Positions 25,359-33,300 of a stretch of 41,872 nucleotides of DNA are shown piece after piece. Numbering within the stretch: the stretch's first letter is position 1; the number at the start of each line of letters is the position of its first letter. Source of the DNA: UBA6398 sp963660485 (GTDB lineage: Bacteria; Bacteroidota; Bacteroidia; Bacteroidales; Bacteroidaceae). Below the pieces are notes generated by a model that worked only from the letters and a program-made list of their open reading frames with translations, did not search any database and was not told the origin of the DNA. The stretch spans positions 1 through 41,872 of the forward strand of contig CAVKYH010000021.1 of the NCBI GenBank assembly GCA_963660485.1, read 5' to 3'. The position numbers were made by a program, and so were the translations under genes.

Positions 25359-25785
25359 GCATATACTAATTCAAAACTTTTGGAATGTAGGATTTAACGG
25401 GGACAAATCTCTTGCAAAAGAGGATTTAGGTTGGTCTGAAACAGTCAAAAAAGATGCCCAGACGGATAATCCAGAAATGATATTTCGGTATGTTGTAGAA
25501 ATCGTAGGACTTAACATTCTGTTCTTTTGGCTAAAAGACAGACAATGGTATACTATAGAAACTGAAAAGTTGCCAATCGAAGTTAGACGCATTTTCCCGA
25601 ATCCCAATTGGGACGGTAAATGTGAATATTTGAAAGCTGGTAAAGAAGGGTTCCCTCAAACTTGTTCCGATGGCGAAGTGGTGGCAACATTCAACGAACC
25701 TATTGAACTTTGGGGAAATCTAAAGATTGACAATGTCCCGATTGGCGAGATTTTGGAGAATTCCGTAATTTCCGATTTGGATTAA
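25351..25785 (+). CDS. Uncharacterised island protein, possible partner of the upstream gene
   Basis: A 144-residue acidic protein of no recognised family. The ATG at 25351 overlaps the end of the preceding gene; another in-frame ATG lies at 25333. It has aromatic-rich segments (IQNFWNVGF, ILFFWLKDRQWY) and a C-terminal FNEPIELWGNLKID. No signal peptide, membrane helix or catalytic motif is visible. Small size, acidity and coupling would fit an immunity- or antitoxin-like partner, but this is speculation. Confidence 0.55.
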   Translation: MDRHILIQNFWNVGFNGDKSLAKEDLGWSETVKKDAQTDNPEMIFRYVVEIVGLNILFFWLKDRQWYTIETEKLPIEVRRIFPNPNWDGKCEYLKAGKEGFPQTCSDGEVVATFNEPIELWGNLKIDNVPIGEILENSVISDLD

Positions 25786-25872
25786 CAATTTATTTTGCCA
25801 TACAAAAAAAACTTGGTAATCAGGCTTTTCTCTATCGCAAACATCTATTCCACACCTCCACTTACAATGCAG

Positions 25873-25941
25873 TTTTTACGAGGTCAGACCTAATTTAAAT
25901 TCCGACGCATCTAATTTAAATTACATGGCCCGGAATTTTTA
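25873..25941. repeat. 21-bp mosaic array F
   Basis: Cores start at 25873 (TTTTTA), 25894 (TTTAAA), 25915 (TTTAAA) and 25936 (TTTTTA), 21 bp apart. The words are CGAGGTCAGACCTAA, TTCCGACGCATCTAA and TTACATGGCCCGGAA. Read in reverse, the word order matches array D except for one substituted word type. It lies at the right border of the low-GC island, downstream of sufB. Confidence 0.85.
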
Positions 25942-26062
25942 CGACAACGCATGTCTTTTTTCTAAGACGAAAAAGGGTTTGGCTATATGCGGCAACTAAA
26001 TTCTGAAATCCTGCAAAAAACTTGGATTTAAGCATACCGAAGAGTGGGTATAGAGACGTACA

Positions 26063-26106
26063 AAAAACGATGAAGCCCCGGAAAAATCCGGGGCTTCATC
26101 GTTTTT
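26063..26106. terminator. Strong bidirectional terminator after sufB
   Basis: A perfect 20-bp stem (26063-26082 with 26087-26106) has a 4-nt AAAA loop and A/T runs at both feet, so it can act in either direction. It lies 20 bases after the sufB stop. Confidence 0.88.
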
Positions 26107-26125
26107 CTTATACAAGGAGCGGGGG

Positions 26126-27607
26126 TTATCCCACAGCGCCTTCCAATGAAACGGAAAGCAACTTGCGCGCTTCTACGGCAAACTCCATCGGGAGTTTGTC
26201 GAGCACATTTTTCGCATAGCCGTTGACAATAAGTCCGGCGGCGGTTTCGGGATCGATGCCGCGCGATGCGCAATAGAACATTTGTTCTTCTGATATTTTC
26301 GATGTCGTAGCTTCGTGCTCCACTACTGCCGTATTGTTGTGAACGTCAAGGTAGGGAAAAGTATGCGCGCCGCATGTTGGCGAAAGCAAAAGCGAATCAC
26401 AGGAACTGTAGTTACGGGCTTTGTCGGCATTCTTACCCACTTTAACGAGCCCGCGATAGGAATTCTGGCTTTTGCCTGCCGAAATACCTTTGCTGATTAT
26501 GGTGCTGCGTGTGTTTTTGCCGAGATGCACCATTTTTGTTCCCGTATCGGCTTCCTGATAATTGTTTGTAACTGCCACGCTATAGAATTCCGCTTGCGAA
26601 TTGTCGCCTTTCAGAATGCACGAGGGGTATTTCCATGTGATTGCCGAGCCGGTTTCGACCTGCGTCCACGAGAGTTTGCTGTTTTTCCCACGCAGTGCGC
26701 CGCGTTTTGTTACGAGATTATACACTCCGCCTTTGCCTTCAGCATTCCCGGGATACCAGTTCTGCACCGTAGAATACTTCACCTCTGCATCGTTGTTCAC
26801 TATAATTTCCACGATTGCAGCATGCAGTTGGTTCTCGTCGCGCATTGGGGCGGTACAACCTTCGAGATAAGACACATAACCTTCGTCGTCGCACACGATA
26901 AGTGTGCGTTCAAACTGTCCGGTGTTGCGTGCATTGATTCGGAAATACGACGACAATTCCATGGGGCAGCGCACTCCCTTGGGGATATACACAAACGAAC
27001 CGTCGGAAAACACTGCACTATTCAAAGCGGCGTAGAAATTGTCGCGGTAAGGAACCACCGTGCCAAGATACTGCTTTACCAAATCGGGATAAGTTTTGAC
27101 AGCTTCGCCAATTGAGCAGAAAATAACGCCGAGTTCCTGCAATTTATCGCGAAAAGTAGTCTTTACCGACACTGAATCCATAATGGCATCAACAGCAACT
27201 CCGCCAAGCGCGAGACGTTCTTCGAGAGGAATTCCCAACTTGTCGAAAGTTTTCACGAGTTCCGGGTCGAGTTCTTTTTTCTGGTCGTGCGTTTTGGGCT
27301 GGGCATAGTAGGAAATTGCCTGGTAGTCAATCTCCGGAAGATGAACATGCCCCCACGTGGGTTGCTTGAGCGTTTGCCAATAACGCAAAGCCTTCAAGCG
27401 AAAATCCAAAAGCCATTCGGGCTCGCCTTTCCTTGCAGAAATGGTGCGCACAACGTCTTCGTTCAATCCCACGGGGATTACATCGGTATGAATCTCCGTG
27501 GTGAAGCCGTATTCATACTTTTTGTCCGCCACGCTGCGCACAAAGGCGTTTTTGCCTTCGGCAGCAGCCGGATTTGCAGCTATATTGTCAGAATTTTTCG
27601 TCATCAT
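26126..27607 (-). CDS. sufB: Fe-S cluster assembly scaffold SufB
   Basis: Scaffold subunit of the SufBCD complex that builds iron-sulfur clusters. The 493-residue protein has the SufB/D beta-helix core with GVIFCSIGEAVKTYPDLVKQYLGTVVP, IPKGVRCPMELSSYFRINARNTGQFERTLI, LLSPTCGAHTFPYLDVHN and VEHEATTSKISEEQMFYCASRGID. These are features of SufB and not SufD. The start is the ATG pair at 27607/27604, with upstream in-frame residues lacking family character. Its partners sufC, sufD and sufS, which commonly follow, are not in this window: a strong terminator ends the unit right after sufB. It lies 82 bases after cvpA, with two hairpins in the gap. Confidence 0.94.
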   Translation of the reverse strand: MMTKNSDNIAANPAAAEGKNAFVRSVADKKYEYGFTTEIHTDVIPVGLNEDVVRTISARKGEPEWLLDFRLKALRYWQTLKQPTWGHVHLPEIDYQAISYYAQPKTHDQKKELDPELVKTFDKLGIPLEERLALGGVAVDAIMDSVSVKTTFRDKLQELGVIFCSIGEAVKTYPDLVKQYLGTVVPYRDNFYAALNSAVFSDGSFVYIPKGVRCPMELSSYFRINARNTGQFERTLIVCDDEGYVSYLEGCTAPMRDENQLHAAIVEIIVNNDAEVKYSTVQNWYPGNAEGKGGVYNLVTKRGALRGKNSKLSWTQVETGSAITWKYPSCILKGDNSQAEFYSVAVTNNYQEADTGTKMVHLGKNTRSTIISKGISAGKSQNSYRGLVKVGKNADKARNYSSCDSLLLSPTCGAHTFPYLDVHNNTAVVEHEATTSKISEEQMFYCASRGIDPETAAGLIVNGYAKNVLDKLPMEFAVEARKLLSVSLEGAVG

Positions 27608-27619
27608 TAAGTTATGATT

Positions 27620-27678
27620 AGTGCGGAGCACTACATTAGCTCCGCACTGTGCAGCAACGGCAGGCTACAAGTCTGCCG
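27620..27678 (-). promoter_or_regulatory. Two hairpins between cvpA and sufB
   Basis: AGTGCGGAGC (27620-27629) pairs perfectly with GCTCCGCACT (27639-27648). CGGCAG (27658-27663) pairs with CTGCCG (27673-27678). The first stem ends only 12 bases upstream of the sufB start, so it may control termination, processing or ribosome access. Confidence 0.5.
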
Positions 27679-27689
27679 CTATGCCTCGT

Positions 27690-28223
27690 TTATTGTAAAC
27701 TGTCTTCGCTTACGTACACCGAATCTTGGTCTTGTGCGGAAGATTCGTCTGCATGATTTTCGCGATATGCCTTGAAAGCGTTACCAAGACTGTTTTTTAC
27801 CGGTTCGTAAAAGAAAGATTCTTCTGCCTTCGCCTGACTAACAATACCAAGAAAGCTCATAACATTGAAAACACAACTCATAAGCACAAGATATTTGATC
27901 AAACTCACCACAGAGCCGAGCACACTATTGGGCATACCAAGTTTCATTCCTTTCAAAGCCTTGGTAAGCAAGTTTGCCACCAATCCCAACGCGATGGGAA
28001 CCACTATCCACAACACGAGAAAGGCAATGATATTGGCAATGGTGGGCGATGTGCCGAAACGCGGGGCAAGAAACTCGCCGAAAGCAGAATATAAACCGGC
28101 AGCAACGAAAAGCCCGACAACAAAGCCTATCATGGAAATGATTTCCTTGAGAAAGCCCTGTCGCCAGCCTTTATATATTGCCCAGATAACGAGCAAAAGT
28201 ATTACGAAATCTATCAGCGGCAT
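27690..28223 (-). CDS. cvpA: CvpA-family membrane protein
   Basis: A 177-residue inner-membrane protein with four predicted helices (about 3-20, 27-46, 63-85 and 103-128) and the N-terminal signature DFVILLLVIWAIYKGWRQGFLKEIIS. It has a charged, Ser/Asp-rich cytoplasmic tail. The family is linked to colicin V production and envelope stress, but its biochemical activity is unknown. It lies 13 bases after infB in the rimP-nusA-infB-cvpA order common in Bacteroidota. Confidence 0.88.
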   Translation of the reverse strand: MPLIDFVILLLVIWAIYKGWRQGFLKEIISMIGFVVGLFVAAGLYSAFGEFLAPRFGTSPTIANIIAFLVLWIVVPIALGLVANLLTKALKGMKLGMPNSVLGSVVSLIKYLVLMSCVFNVMSFLGIVSQAKAEESFFYEPVKNSLGNAFKAYRENHADESSAQDQDSVYVSEDSLQ

Positions 28224-28236
28224 GTTTTTATCAGTT

Positions 28237-31182
28237 TCAAAGCGTAGCCTTTACTTCAACCTGCTTAAATGTTTCGATAATATCGCCTTCCTTTATGTCG
28301 TTGCAATTTGCGAGACTGATACCGCACTCAAAGTTTGCCGCAACCTCTTTTACATCGTCTTTGAAACGTTTGAGAGCAGCGATATTGGCAGTCTGAATCA
28401 CGATACCGTCGCGAATAAGGCGGGCCTTGTCGGTGCGCGAAACCTTTCCTTCGCTCACGAATGCGCCGGCAACGAAACCAACTTTGCTGATGTGGAATAC
28501 CTGACGCACCTCGATAGTAGCAGTTACCTCTTCTTTCACCACAGGTTCGAGCATACCCTCCATAGCTAGTTTCACTTCGCCAATAGCATCGTAAATAATG
28601 GAATAGAGACGTATCTCGACTCCCTGCTGATCGGCCTGTTTCTTTGCAAGTGCACTTGGACGTACCTGGAAACCGATGATAATTGCCTGCGAAGCCGCAG
28701 CAAGCGACACATCGTTCTCGGAAATTTGACCGACACTCTTGAGAATTACATTTACCTTGATCTTCTCTGTTGAAAGTTTCTCAAGAGAATCGCTCAAAGC
28801 CTCCACAGAACCATCAACATCGCCTTTGACCACAATATTGAGTTCCTTGGTTCCACCACGTGCGATGCGGCGTCCGATTTCATCGAGCGACAACACGGAA
28901 TGTGCCCTCAAAGCCTGCTCACGCTGCAATTGTTCGCGTTTGGTAGCTATCTCGCGCACCTCTTGTTCCGTTTCCATCACATGGAAAGCATCGCCGGCCT
29001 GCGGAGCTCCATTGAGTCCCAAAACAGTAGCCGCACCAGCCGGACCAACTTTGTCTATGCGTTGATCACGTTCGTTGAAAAGTGCCTTGACACGACCGTA
29101 GTTTGTACCGGCAAGCATCACGTCGCCAATCTTCAGCGTACCGTTGCTCACAAGTACGGTAGCCACGTATCCACGTCCGCGATCGAGTGAAGATTCGATG
29201 ATTGTACCCGTAGCCTTGCGGTTGGGGTTTGCTTTCAAATCAAGCATATCGGCTTCGAGAAGCACTTTGTCGAGAAGTTCTTTGACCCCTACGCCCTTCT
29301 TTGCCGAAATGTCTTGGCTTTGGTATTTACCGCCCCAATCTTCTACGAGGTAATTCATACCGGCCAAAGCCTCTTTTATCTTATCAGGGTTCGCACCCGG
29401 TTTATCTATCTTATTAATCGCAAATACCATAGGAACATTTGCTGCGACAGCATGGCTGATAGCCTCTTTTGTCTGTGGCATTATTCCGTCATCGGCTGCA
29501 ATTATTATTATGGCAACGTCCGTAACCTGGGCACCGCGAGCACGCATAGCGGTAAACGCTTCGTGTCCCGGAGTATCAAGGAACGTGATGTGTCTGCCGT
29601 TTTCGAGTTTTACGTTATAGGCACCGATATGCTGGGTAATGCCTCCCGCTTCGCCGGCAATCACGTTAGATTTGCGGATATAGTCGAGCAAAGAAGTCTT
29701 ACCGTGGTCTACGTGTCCCATGACCGTTACAATCGGTGCACGCGGCTCGAGATCTTCCTCGTTGTCGGCTTCTTCGGTTACGGCTTCGGTTACATCGGCA
29801 CTCACGTATTCTGTCTTGAATCCGAATTCCTCTGCCACAAGATCGATAGTCTCTGCATCCAATCTTTGGTTTATGCTCACCATAATTCCGATGCTCATGC
29901 ACGTAGCAATAATCTGAGTTACCGGAACGTTCATCATTGCGGCGAGTTCGTTTGCCGTAACAAATTCTGTTAGCTTCAGCGTTTTGCTTTCCTTTGCCTC
30001 CAATGAAGCTGCCTGCTCTGCCACTTCGCGCGCATTTTCGCGTTTTTCGCGGCGATATTTTGCGCCTTTGCTTCCACGGCTCTTGTTGGTAAGACGTGCA
30101 AGTGTCTCGCGAACCTGCTTTGCTACGTCTTCGTCCGAAACTTCGGGCTTGAGCGGTTGAACCTTACGCGGCTTGTTCTTTTGGCGACGCGGATCGTTGT
30201 TCTTGTTACTATTGTTGTTATTACGATTGCGGTTGTCGTTGTTGTTATTATTGTTGTTGTTTCCACCATTACGGTTACCGCCATTATTGCCTATCTGTTG
30301 TCCCACAGCATTCACGTCAACGCGTTCCTGTCCTATGCGGTTGCGTTTATGACGCTGGTTGTTTTGCGAAGTATTGTTTTTCTCTTCGCGTTCGCGACGC
30401 TTTTCTTCCTTCGACTTCTTTTTGGGACGAGTATTAGGATTGATGGTGGAAAGATCTATTGTGCCGAGAACTTTGGGAGTAGCCAGTTCCACAGTAGGGT
30501 GAAGGTGGAAAATTCCATCTTTCTCCACAGTACCTATAGAGTCTGCTGTTTTCTTCGGAGCCTCTTTGTGCTGAGGATTTTCTGAAGCCTTTGCCGGTTG
30601 AACTTCCGCCGGTTTTTCTATCGGTTTCGCAGGAGCAGCAGGAACAGAAGGCTTCTCCTCCACTTGTTTTGCAGCCTCTTTTTTCTCTTCCGGCTGTACC
30701 GCGGGAGTTGCCGGCTTTTCGGTTTTCACAGGTTGCGTCTGCGGTTTTTCTGAAGCCACATTGTTTTGATTAGAAGGCTTCTTTTCTTCACCAAGTGGCT
30801 TGTCTTTCGGCTGTGGAGCCGTAGCCTTTTGCACAGGTTTGGGAGCAGGCGAATCCAAGTCGATATGTCCTACAACTTTCATGCCCGGGCGCATGCTCTG
30901 CGGCACTTCGGTTTTGATAACCTGCGGTTTGGGTGCAGCCGCAACCTTTTTCTCTTTTGCATTCTTTACTTTCGACGCCTGGTAGCCCGAGAGCAGTTTA
31001 TCTGCCTCCTTACGCAAATCCTTGTCAGCGCCAAACTTTTTCTTAAGTATGGCATACTGTTCGTCGTCGATTTTCTCATTGGGGTCGGCTTTTATGTCCA
31101 CACCATTTTCATGAAGATAAGCAACTATCGTGTCTATCCCCACATTCAATTCTCTAATAACTTTATTTAGGCGTATGTTCAT
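28237..31182 (-). CDS. infB: Translation initiation factor IF-2
   Basis: GTPase that places initiator tRNA on the 30S subunit. The protein has 981 residues. An N-terminal IF2_N domain (about 1-50) is followed by a long, low-complexity linker rich in Pro, Lys and Glu, then an Asn-rich stretch near residues 295-330 with runs of up to eight Asn. A second IF2_N-like domain (LTEFVTANELAAMMNVPV) precedes the GTPase domain, with G1 GHVDHGKTS near 488, G3 DTPGHEAF and G4 NKIDKPGA. Domains II, III and IV follow to the end. It lies 7 bases after nusA. The Asn run reflects a repetitive codon tract. Confidence 0.96.
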   Translation of the reverse strand: MNIRLNKVIRELNVGIDTIVAYLHENGVDIKADPNEKIDDEQYAILKKKFGADKDLRKEADKLLSGYQASKVKNAKEKKVAAAPKPQVIKTEVPQSMRPGMKVVGHIDLDSPAPKPVQKATAPQPKDKPLGEEKKPSNQNNVASEKPQTQPVKTEKPATPAVQPEEKKEAAKQVEEKPSVPAAPAKPIEKPAEVQPAKASENPQHKEAPKKTADSIGTVEKDGIFHLHPTVELATPKVLGTIDLSTINPNTRPKKKSKEEKRREREEKNNTSQNNQRHKRNRIGQERVDVNAVGQQIGNNGGNRNGGNNNNNNNNDNRNRNNNNSNKNNDPRRQKNKPRKVQPLKPEVSDEDVAKQVRETLARLTNKSRGSKGAKYRREKRENAREVAEQAASLEAKESKTLKLTEFVTANELAAMMNVPVTQIIATCMSIGIMVSINQRLDAETIDLVAEEFGFKTEYVSADVTEAVTEEADNEEDLEPRAPIVTVMGHVDHGKTSLLDYIRKSNVIAGEAGGITQHIGAYNVKLENGRHITFLDTPGHEAFTAMRARGAQVTDVAIIIIAADDGIMPQTKEAISHAVAANVPMVFAINKIDKPGANPDKIKEALAGMNYLVEDWGGKYQSQDISAKKGVGVKELLDKVLLEADMLDLKANPNRKATGTIIESSLDRGRGYVATVLVSNGTLKIGDVMLAGTNYGRVKALFNERDQRIDKVGPAGAATVLGLNGAPQAGDAFHVMETEQEVREIATKREQLQREQALRAHSVLSLDEIGRRIARGGTKELNIVVKGDVDGSVEALSDSLEKLSTEKIKVNVILKSVGQISENDVSLAAASQAIIIGFQVRPSALAKKQADQQGVEIRLYSIIYDAIGEVKLAMEGMLEPVVKEEVTATIEVRQVFHISKVGFVAGAFVSEGKVSRTDKARLIRDGIVIQTANIAALKRFKDDVKEVAANFECGISLANCNDIKEGDIIETFKQVEVKATL

Positions 31183-31189
31183 ATACTAC

Positions 31190-32452
31190 TTATTCGTCCT
31201 CAAATTCAGCTTTCAATATACGCAGCACATCATCTACTGTCGATTCTTCCAAATCGGCTTTCTCTATGAGCATTTCACGCGGTGCTTCAATCACGGCTTT
31301 TGCCGTATCGAGACCGATTGACTTAATCGCATCAATTACCCATTGGTCTATTACGTCTGAGAATTCGTCAAGATAAACGTCCTCATATTCGGGCGTGTTT
31401 TCCACCTCACGATAAACGTCGATGGTATAACCGGTAAGCATTGAAGCGAGTTTGATATTCATACCGCTGCGTCCGATGGCGAGCGAAACTTCTTCGGGTT
31501 TCAGGAAAACCTGAGCCATATGGTCTTCGGTATTGAGCTTGATGTTTGAAATCTTAGCAGGAGCAAGTGCGCGCTGCACGAACAAAGATTCGTTTGGAGT
31601 GTAGTTTATCACGTCGATATTCTCACCGCGAAGTTCGCGCACTACGCCATGAATTCTGCTACCTCTCACACCAACGCAAGCTCCTACGGGATCGATGCGT
31701 TCGTCATAGCTTTCCACTGCCACCTTTGCCCTCTCGCCGGGAATACGTGCGGCTTTCTTTATAGTAATCAGTCCGTCGGCTATTTCGGGTACTTCTCCTT
31801 CCAACAAACGAATAAGGAATTCCGGAGCCGTGCGGCTGAGATAAATCTTGGGATTGTTGTTGGCGTTGTCCACACGGTTCACGATTGCTCTCACCGTCTC
31901 TCCTTTGCGGAAGAAGTCGCGCGGAATCTGTTCGCCTTTGGGAAGGAACATTTCATTGCCCTCGTCATCAACGATAAGCATCTCGTTTTTCCAAACCTGA
32001 TAAACTTCGCCGCTAACAATTTCGCCAACGCGGTCTTTATATTTGTTGTAGAGCGAATCATGTTCGAGTTCGAGCACCTTGCTTGCGAGGGTTTGGCGTA
32101 GCGTAAGTATTGCGCGGCGGCCAAATTTGGCAAAGTTAATCGGTTCGCTCACTTCTTCGCCCACTTCATAGGTGGAGTCGATTTTATGGGCGTCGTCAAG
32201 CGAAATCTCCTTGTTGGAGTCGTTCACATCATTGTTTTCTACCACAATACGATTGCGGTAGATTTCCAGATCTCCCTTGTCGGGGTTTACGATTACGTCG
32301 AAATTCTCGTCGCTGCCAAACATCTTTGCCAACACACTGCGGAAGCTCTCTTCAAGAACCCCCACAAGAGTTGTACGGTCGATTTTCTTATTGTCCCGAA
32401 AATCGGTAAAGATGTCTATCATGCTTTCAGTTTCTTCTTTTCTGCGTGGCAT
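31190..32452 (-). CDS. nusA: Transcription termination/antitermination factor NusA
   Basis: RNA-polymerase-binding factor controlling pausing, termination and antitermination. The 420-residue protein contains the N-terminal NusA domain (about 12-140), the S1 domain (GEIVSGEVYQVWKNEMLIVDDEGNEMFLP) and two KH domains, with the strongly conserved RIPGERAKVAVES, DPVGACVGVRGSRI and EVSLAIGRSGMNIKLAS. It lacks the C-terminal acidic repeats of E. coli NusA. The ATG at 32452 (MPRRKEETES) resembles the N-terminal extension of other Bacteroidota NusA; the internal ATG at 32422 is an alternative. It sits between rimP and infB. Confidence 0.95.
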   Translation of the reverse strand: MPRRKEETESMIDIFTDFRDNKKIDRTTLVGVLEESFRSVLAKMFGSDENFDVIVNPDKGDLEIYRNRIVVENNDVNDSNKEISLDDAHKIDSTYEVGEEVSEPINFAKFGRRAILTLRQTLASKVLELEHDSLYNKYKDRVGEIVSGEVYQVWKNEMLIVDDEGNEMFLPKGEQIPRDFFRKGETVRAIVNRVDNANNNPKIYLSRTAPEFLIRLLEGEVPEIADGLITIKKAARIPGERAKVAVESYDERIDPVGACVGVRGSRIHGVVRELRGENIDVINYTPNESLFVQRALAPAKISNIKLNTEDHMAQVFLKPEEVSLAIGRSGMNIKLASMLTGYTIDVYREVENTPEYEDVYLDEFSDVIDQWVIDAIKSIGLDTAKAVIEAPREMLIEKADLEESTVDDVLRILKAEFEDE

Positions 32453-32516
32453 TTTTATATTTGTTTTTTATTATTCCGGATAAGTGGGGTTTTTTCTATC
32501 CCCTATAATGAAACGT

Positions 32517-32541
32517 TCCGCCCCTAATGTTTAGGAGCGGA
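32517..32541 (-). promoter_or_regulatory. Hairpin between rimP and nusA
   Basis: TCCGCCCCTAA (32517-32527) pairs with TTAGGAGCGGA (32531-32541) with one mismatch and a 3-nt loop. In the message it follows the rimP stop by about 5 bases. No T run follows immediately. It could be a partial terminator or processing site within the operon, where NusA autoregulation is known in other bacteria. Confidence 0.5.
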
Positions 32542-32546
32542 TATAT

Positions 32547-33014
32547 CTACTTGAAATCTATTACAGCCTGGCACGTGTCTATTTCGCCAAACGTAATGCT
32601 ACGGTCTTCGTCCACCATTTTTGCACGCTTGGCGCCTTCGGGTTTGAATTTCACCTTTACGGTGAGCGTTATGCCCGCATCGTCCACGGCTTTGAGCGTA
32701 CCTTTGAGTTTTTCGCGCCCGGTGGTGTGCACTTCCACGGCTTCGCCCACATGGTTTTCGTATTGGCGGTGCACTTTGAACGGCTGTCCTATTCCTGCGC
32801 TGCCCACTTCGAGTTCATAGTCTTCGTCGTTGCGGTCAAGACGTTCCTCTATAAACTTGCTCAACTCCACGCAATCGTCTATCCAAACGCCTTCTTTGTG
32901 GTCGATTTCCACCACAATGTTGTCTTCGTCGCTTATGCTCAAATCTGTAAGGAAATATTCCTTGCCGGCGAGCCATTCTTCAACTATTCCCTCTACCTTT
33001 TTTTTGTCTATCAT
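32547..33014 (-). CDS. rimP: Ribosome maturation factor RimP
   Basis: A 155-residue 30S assembly factor. It has the two-domain RimP plan: an N-terminal alpha/beta domain (ISDEDNIVVEIDHKEGVWIDDCVELSKFIEERLD), the conserved YELEVGSAGIGQPFKVHRQYENHVGEAVEV hinge (usually EVSSPGLDRPL in E. coli-like forms) and a C-terminal Sm-like beta-barrel. It is the first gene of the rimP-nusA-infB-cvpA-sufB unit. The promoter and a leader hairpin lie immediately upstream. Confidence 0.92.
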   Translation of the reverse strand: MIDKKKVEGIVEEWLAGKEYFLTDLSISDEDNIVVEIDHKEGVWIDDCVELSKFIEERLDRNDEDYELEVGSAGIGQPFKVHRQYENHVGEAVEVHTTGREKLKGTLKAVDDAGITLTVKVKFKPEGAKRAKMVDEDRSITFGEIDTCQAVIDFK

Positions 33015-33041
33015 TGCTTCAGACCATTGGTTTATAACAAC

Positions 33042-33071
33042 GAGTGAGGAACTTTTACAAGCCCCTCACTC
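33042..33071 (-). promoter_or_regulatory. Leader hairpin in the rimP operon 5' UTR
   Basis: GAGTGAGG (33042-33049) pairs with CCTCACTC (33064-33071) around a 14-nt loop. It begins within a few bases of the predicted transcription start and 28 bases before the rimP ATG. It could protect the 5' end or regulate the operon. Confidence 0.5.
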
Positions 33072-33081
33072 TTGAACGTGT

Positions 33082-33115
33082 GCAAAAATATACATTTATT
33101 TCATTACAAACAAGC
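33082..33115 (-). promoter_or_regulatory. Promoter of the rimP-nusA-infB-cvpA-sufB operon
   Basis: The minus strand carries TTG, then 20 bases, then TATTTTTGC (33090 to 33082). This matches the Bacteroidota -33/-7 consensus. The rest of the gap 33116-33300 shows no other clear feature. Confidence 0.6.
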
Positions 33116-33300
33116 GGTTTGCCGTTTTTTTCAACTTGCAGGCAAAGAAATTCTGTTTTTTCCCAACATAAGGATTACAACATGCCGTCTTTTGCTGAAA
33201 TCGCCCCATACCGATAGAGTACACGCCTATGTAAATTTTTCGGCAAGGAGTATCGAAAAACTGTCAGGGGCACAAAAATCTCCCAAAGCGTGCATTGGCG

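Noticed and set aside
24239..25785. A prophage
   Set aside because: Only three small genes are present, with no integrase, capsid, terminase or lysis genes and no attachment repeats.
33116..33300. Possible small RNA or riboswitch between rimP and GH20
   Set aside because: No conserved stem, promoter or known riboswitch core could be seen there.
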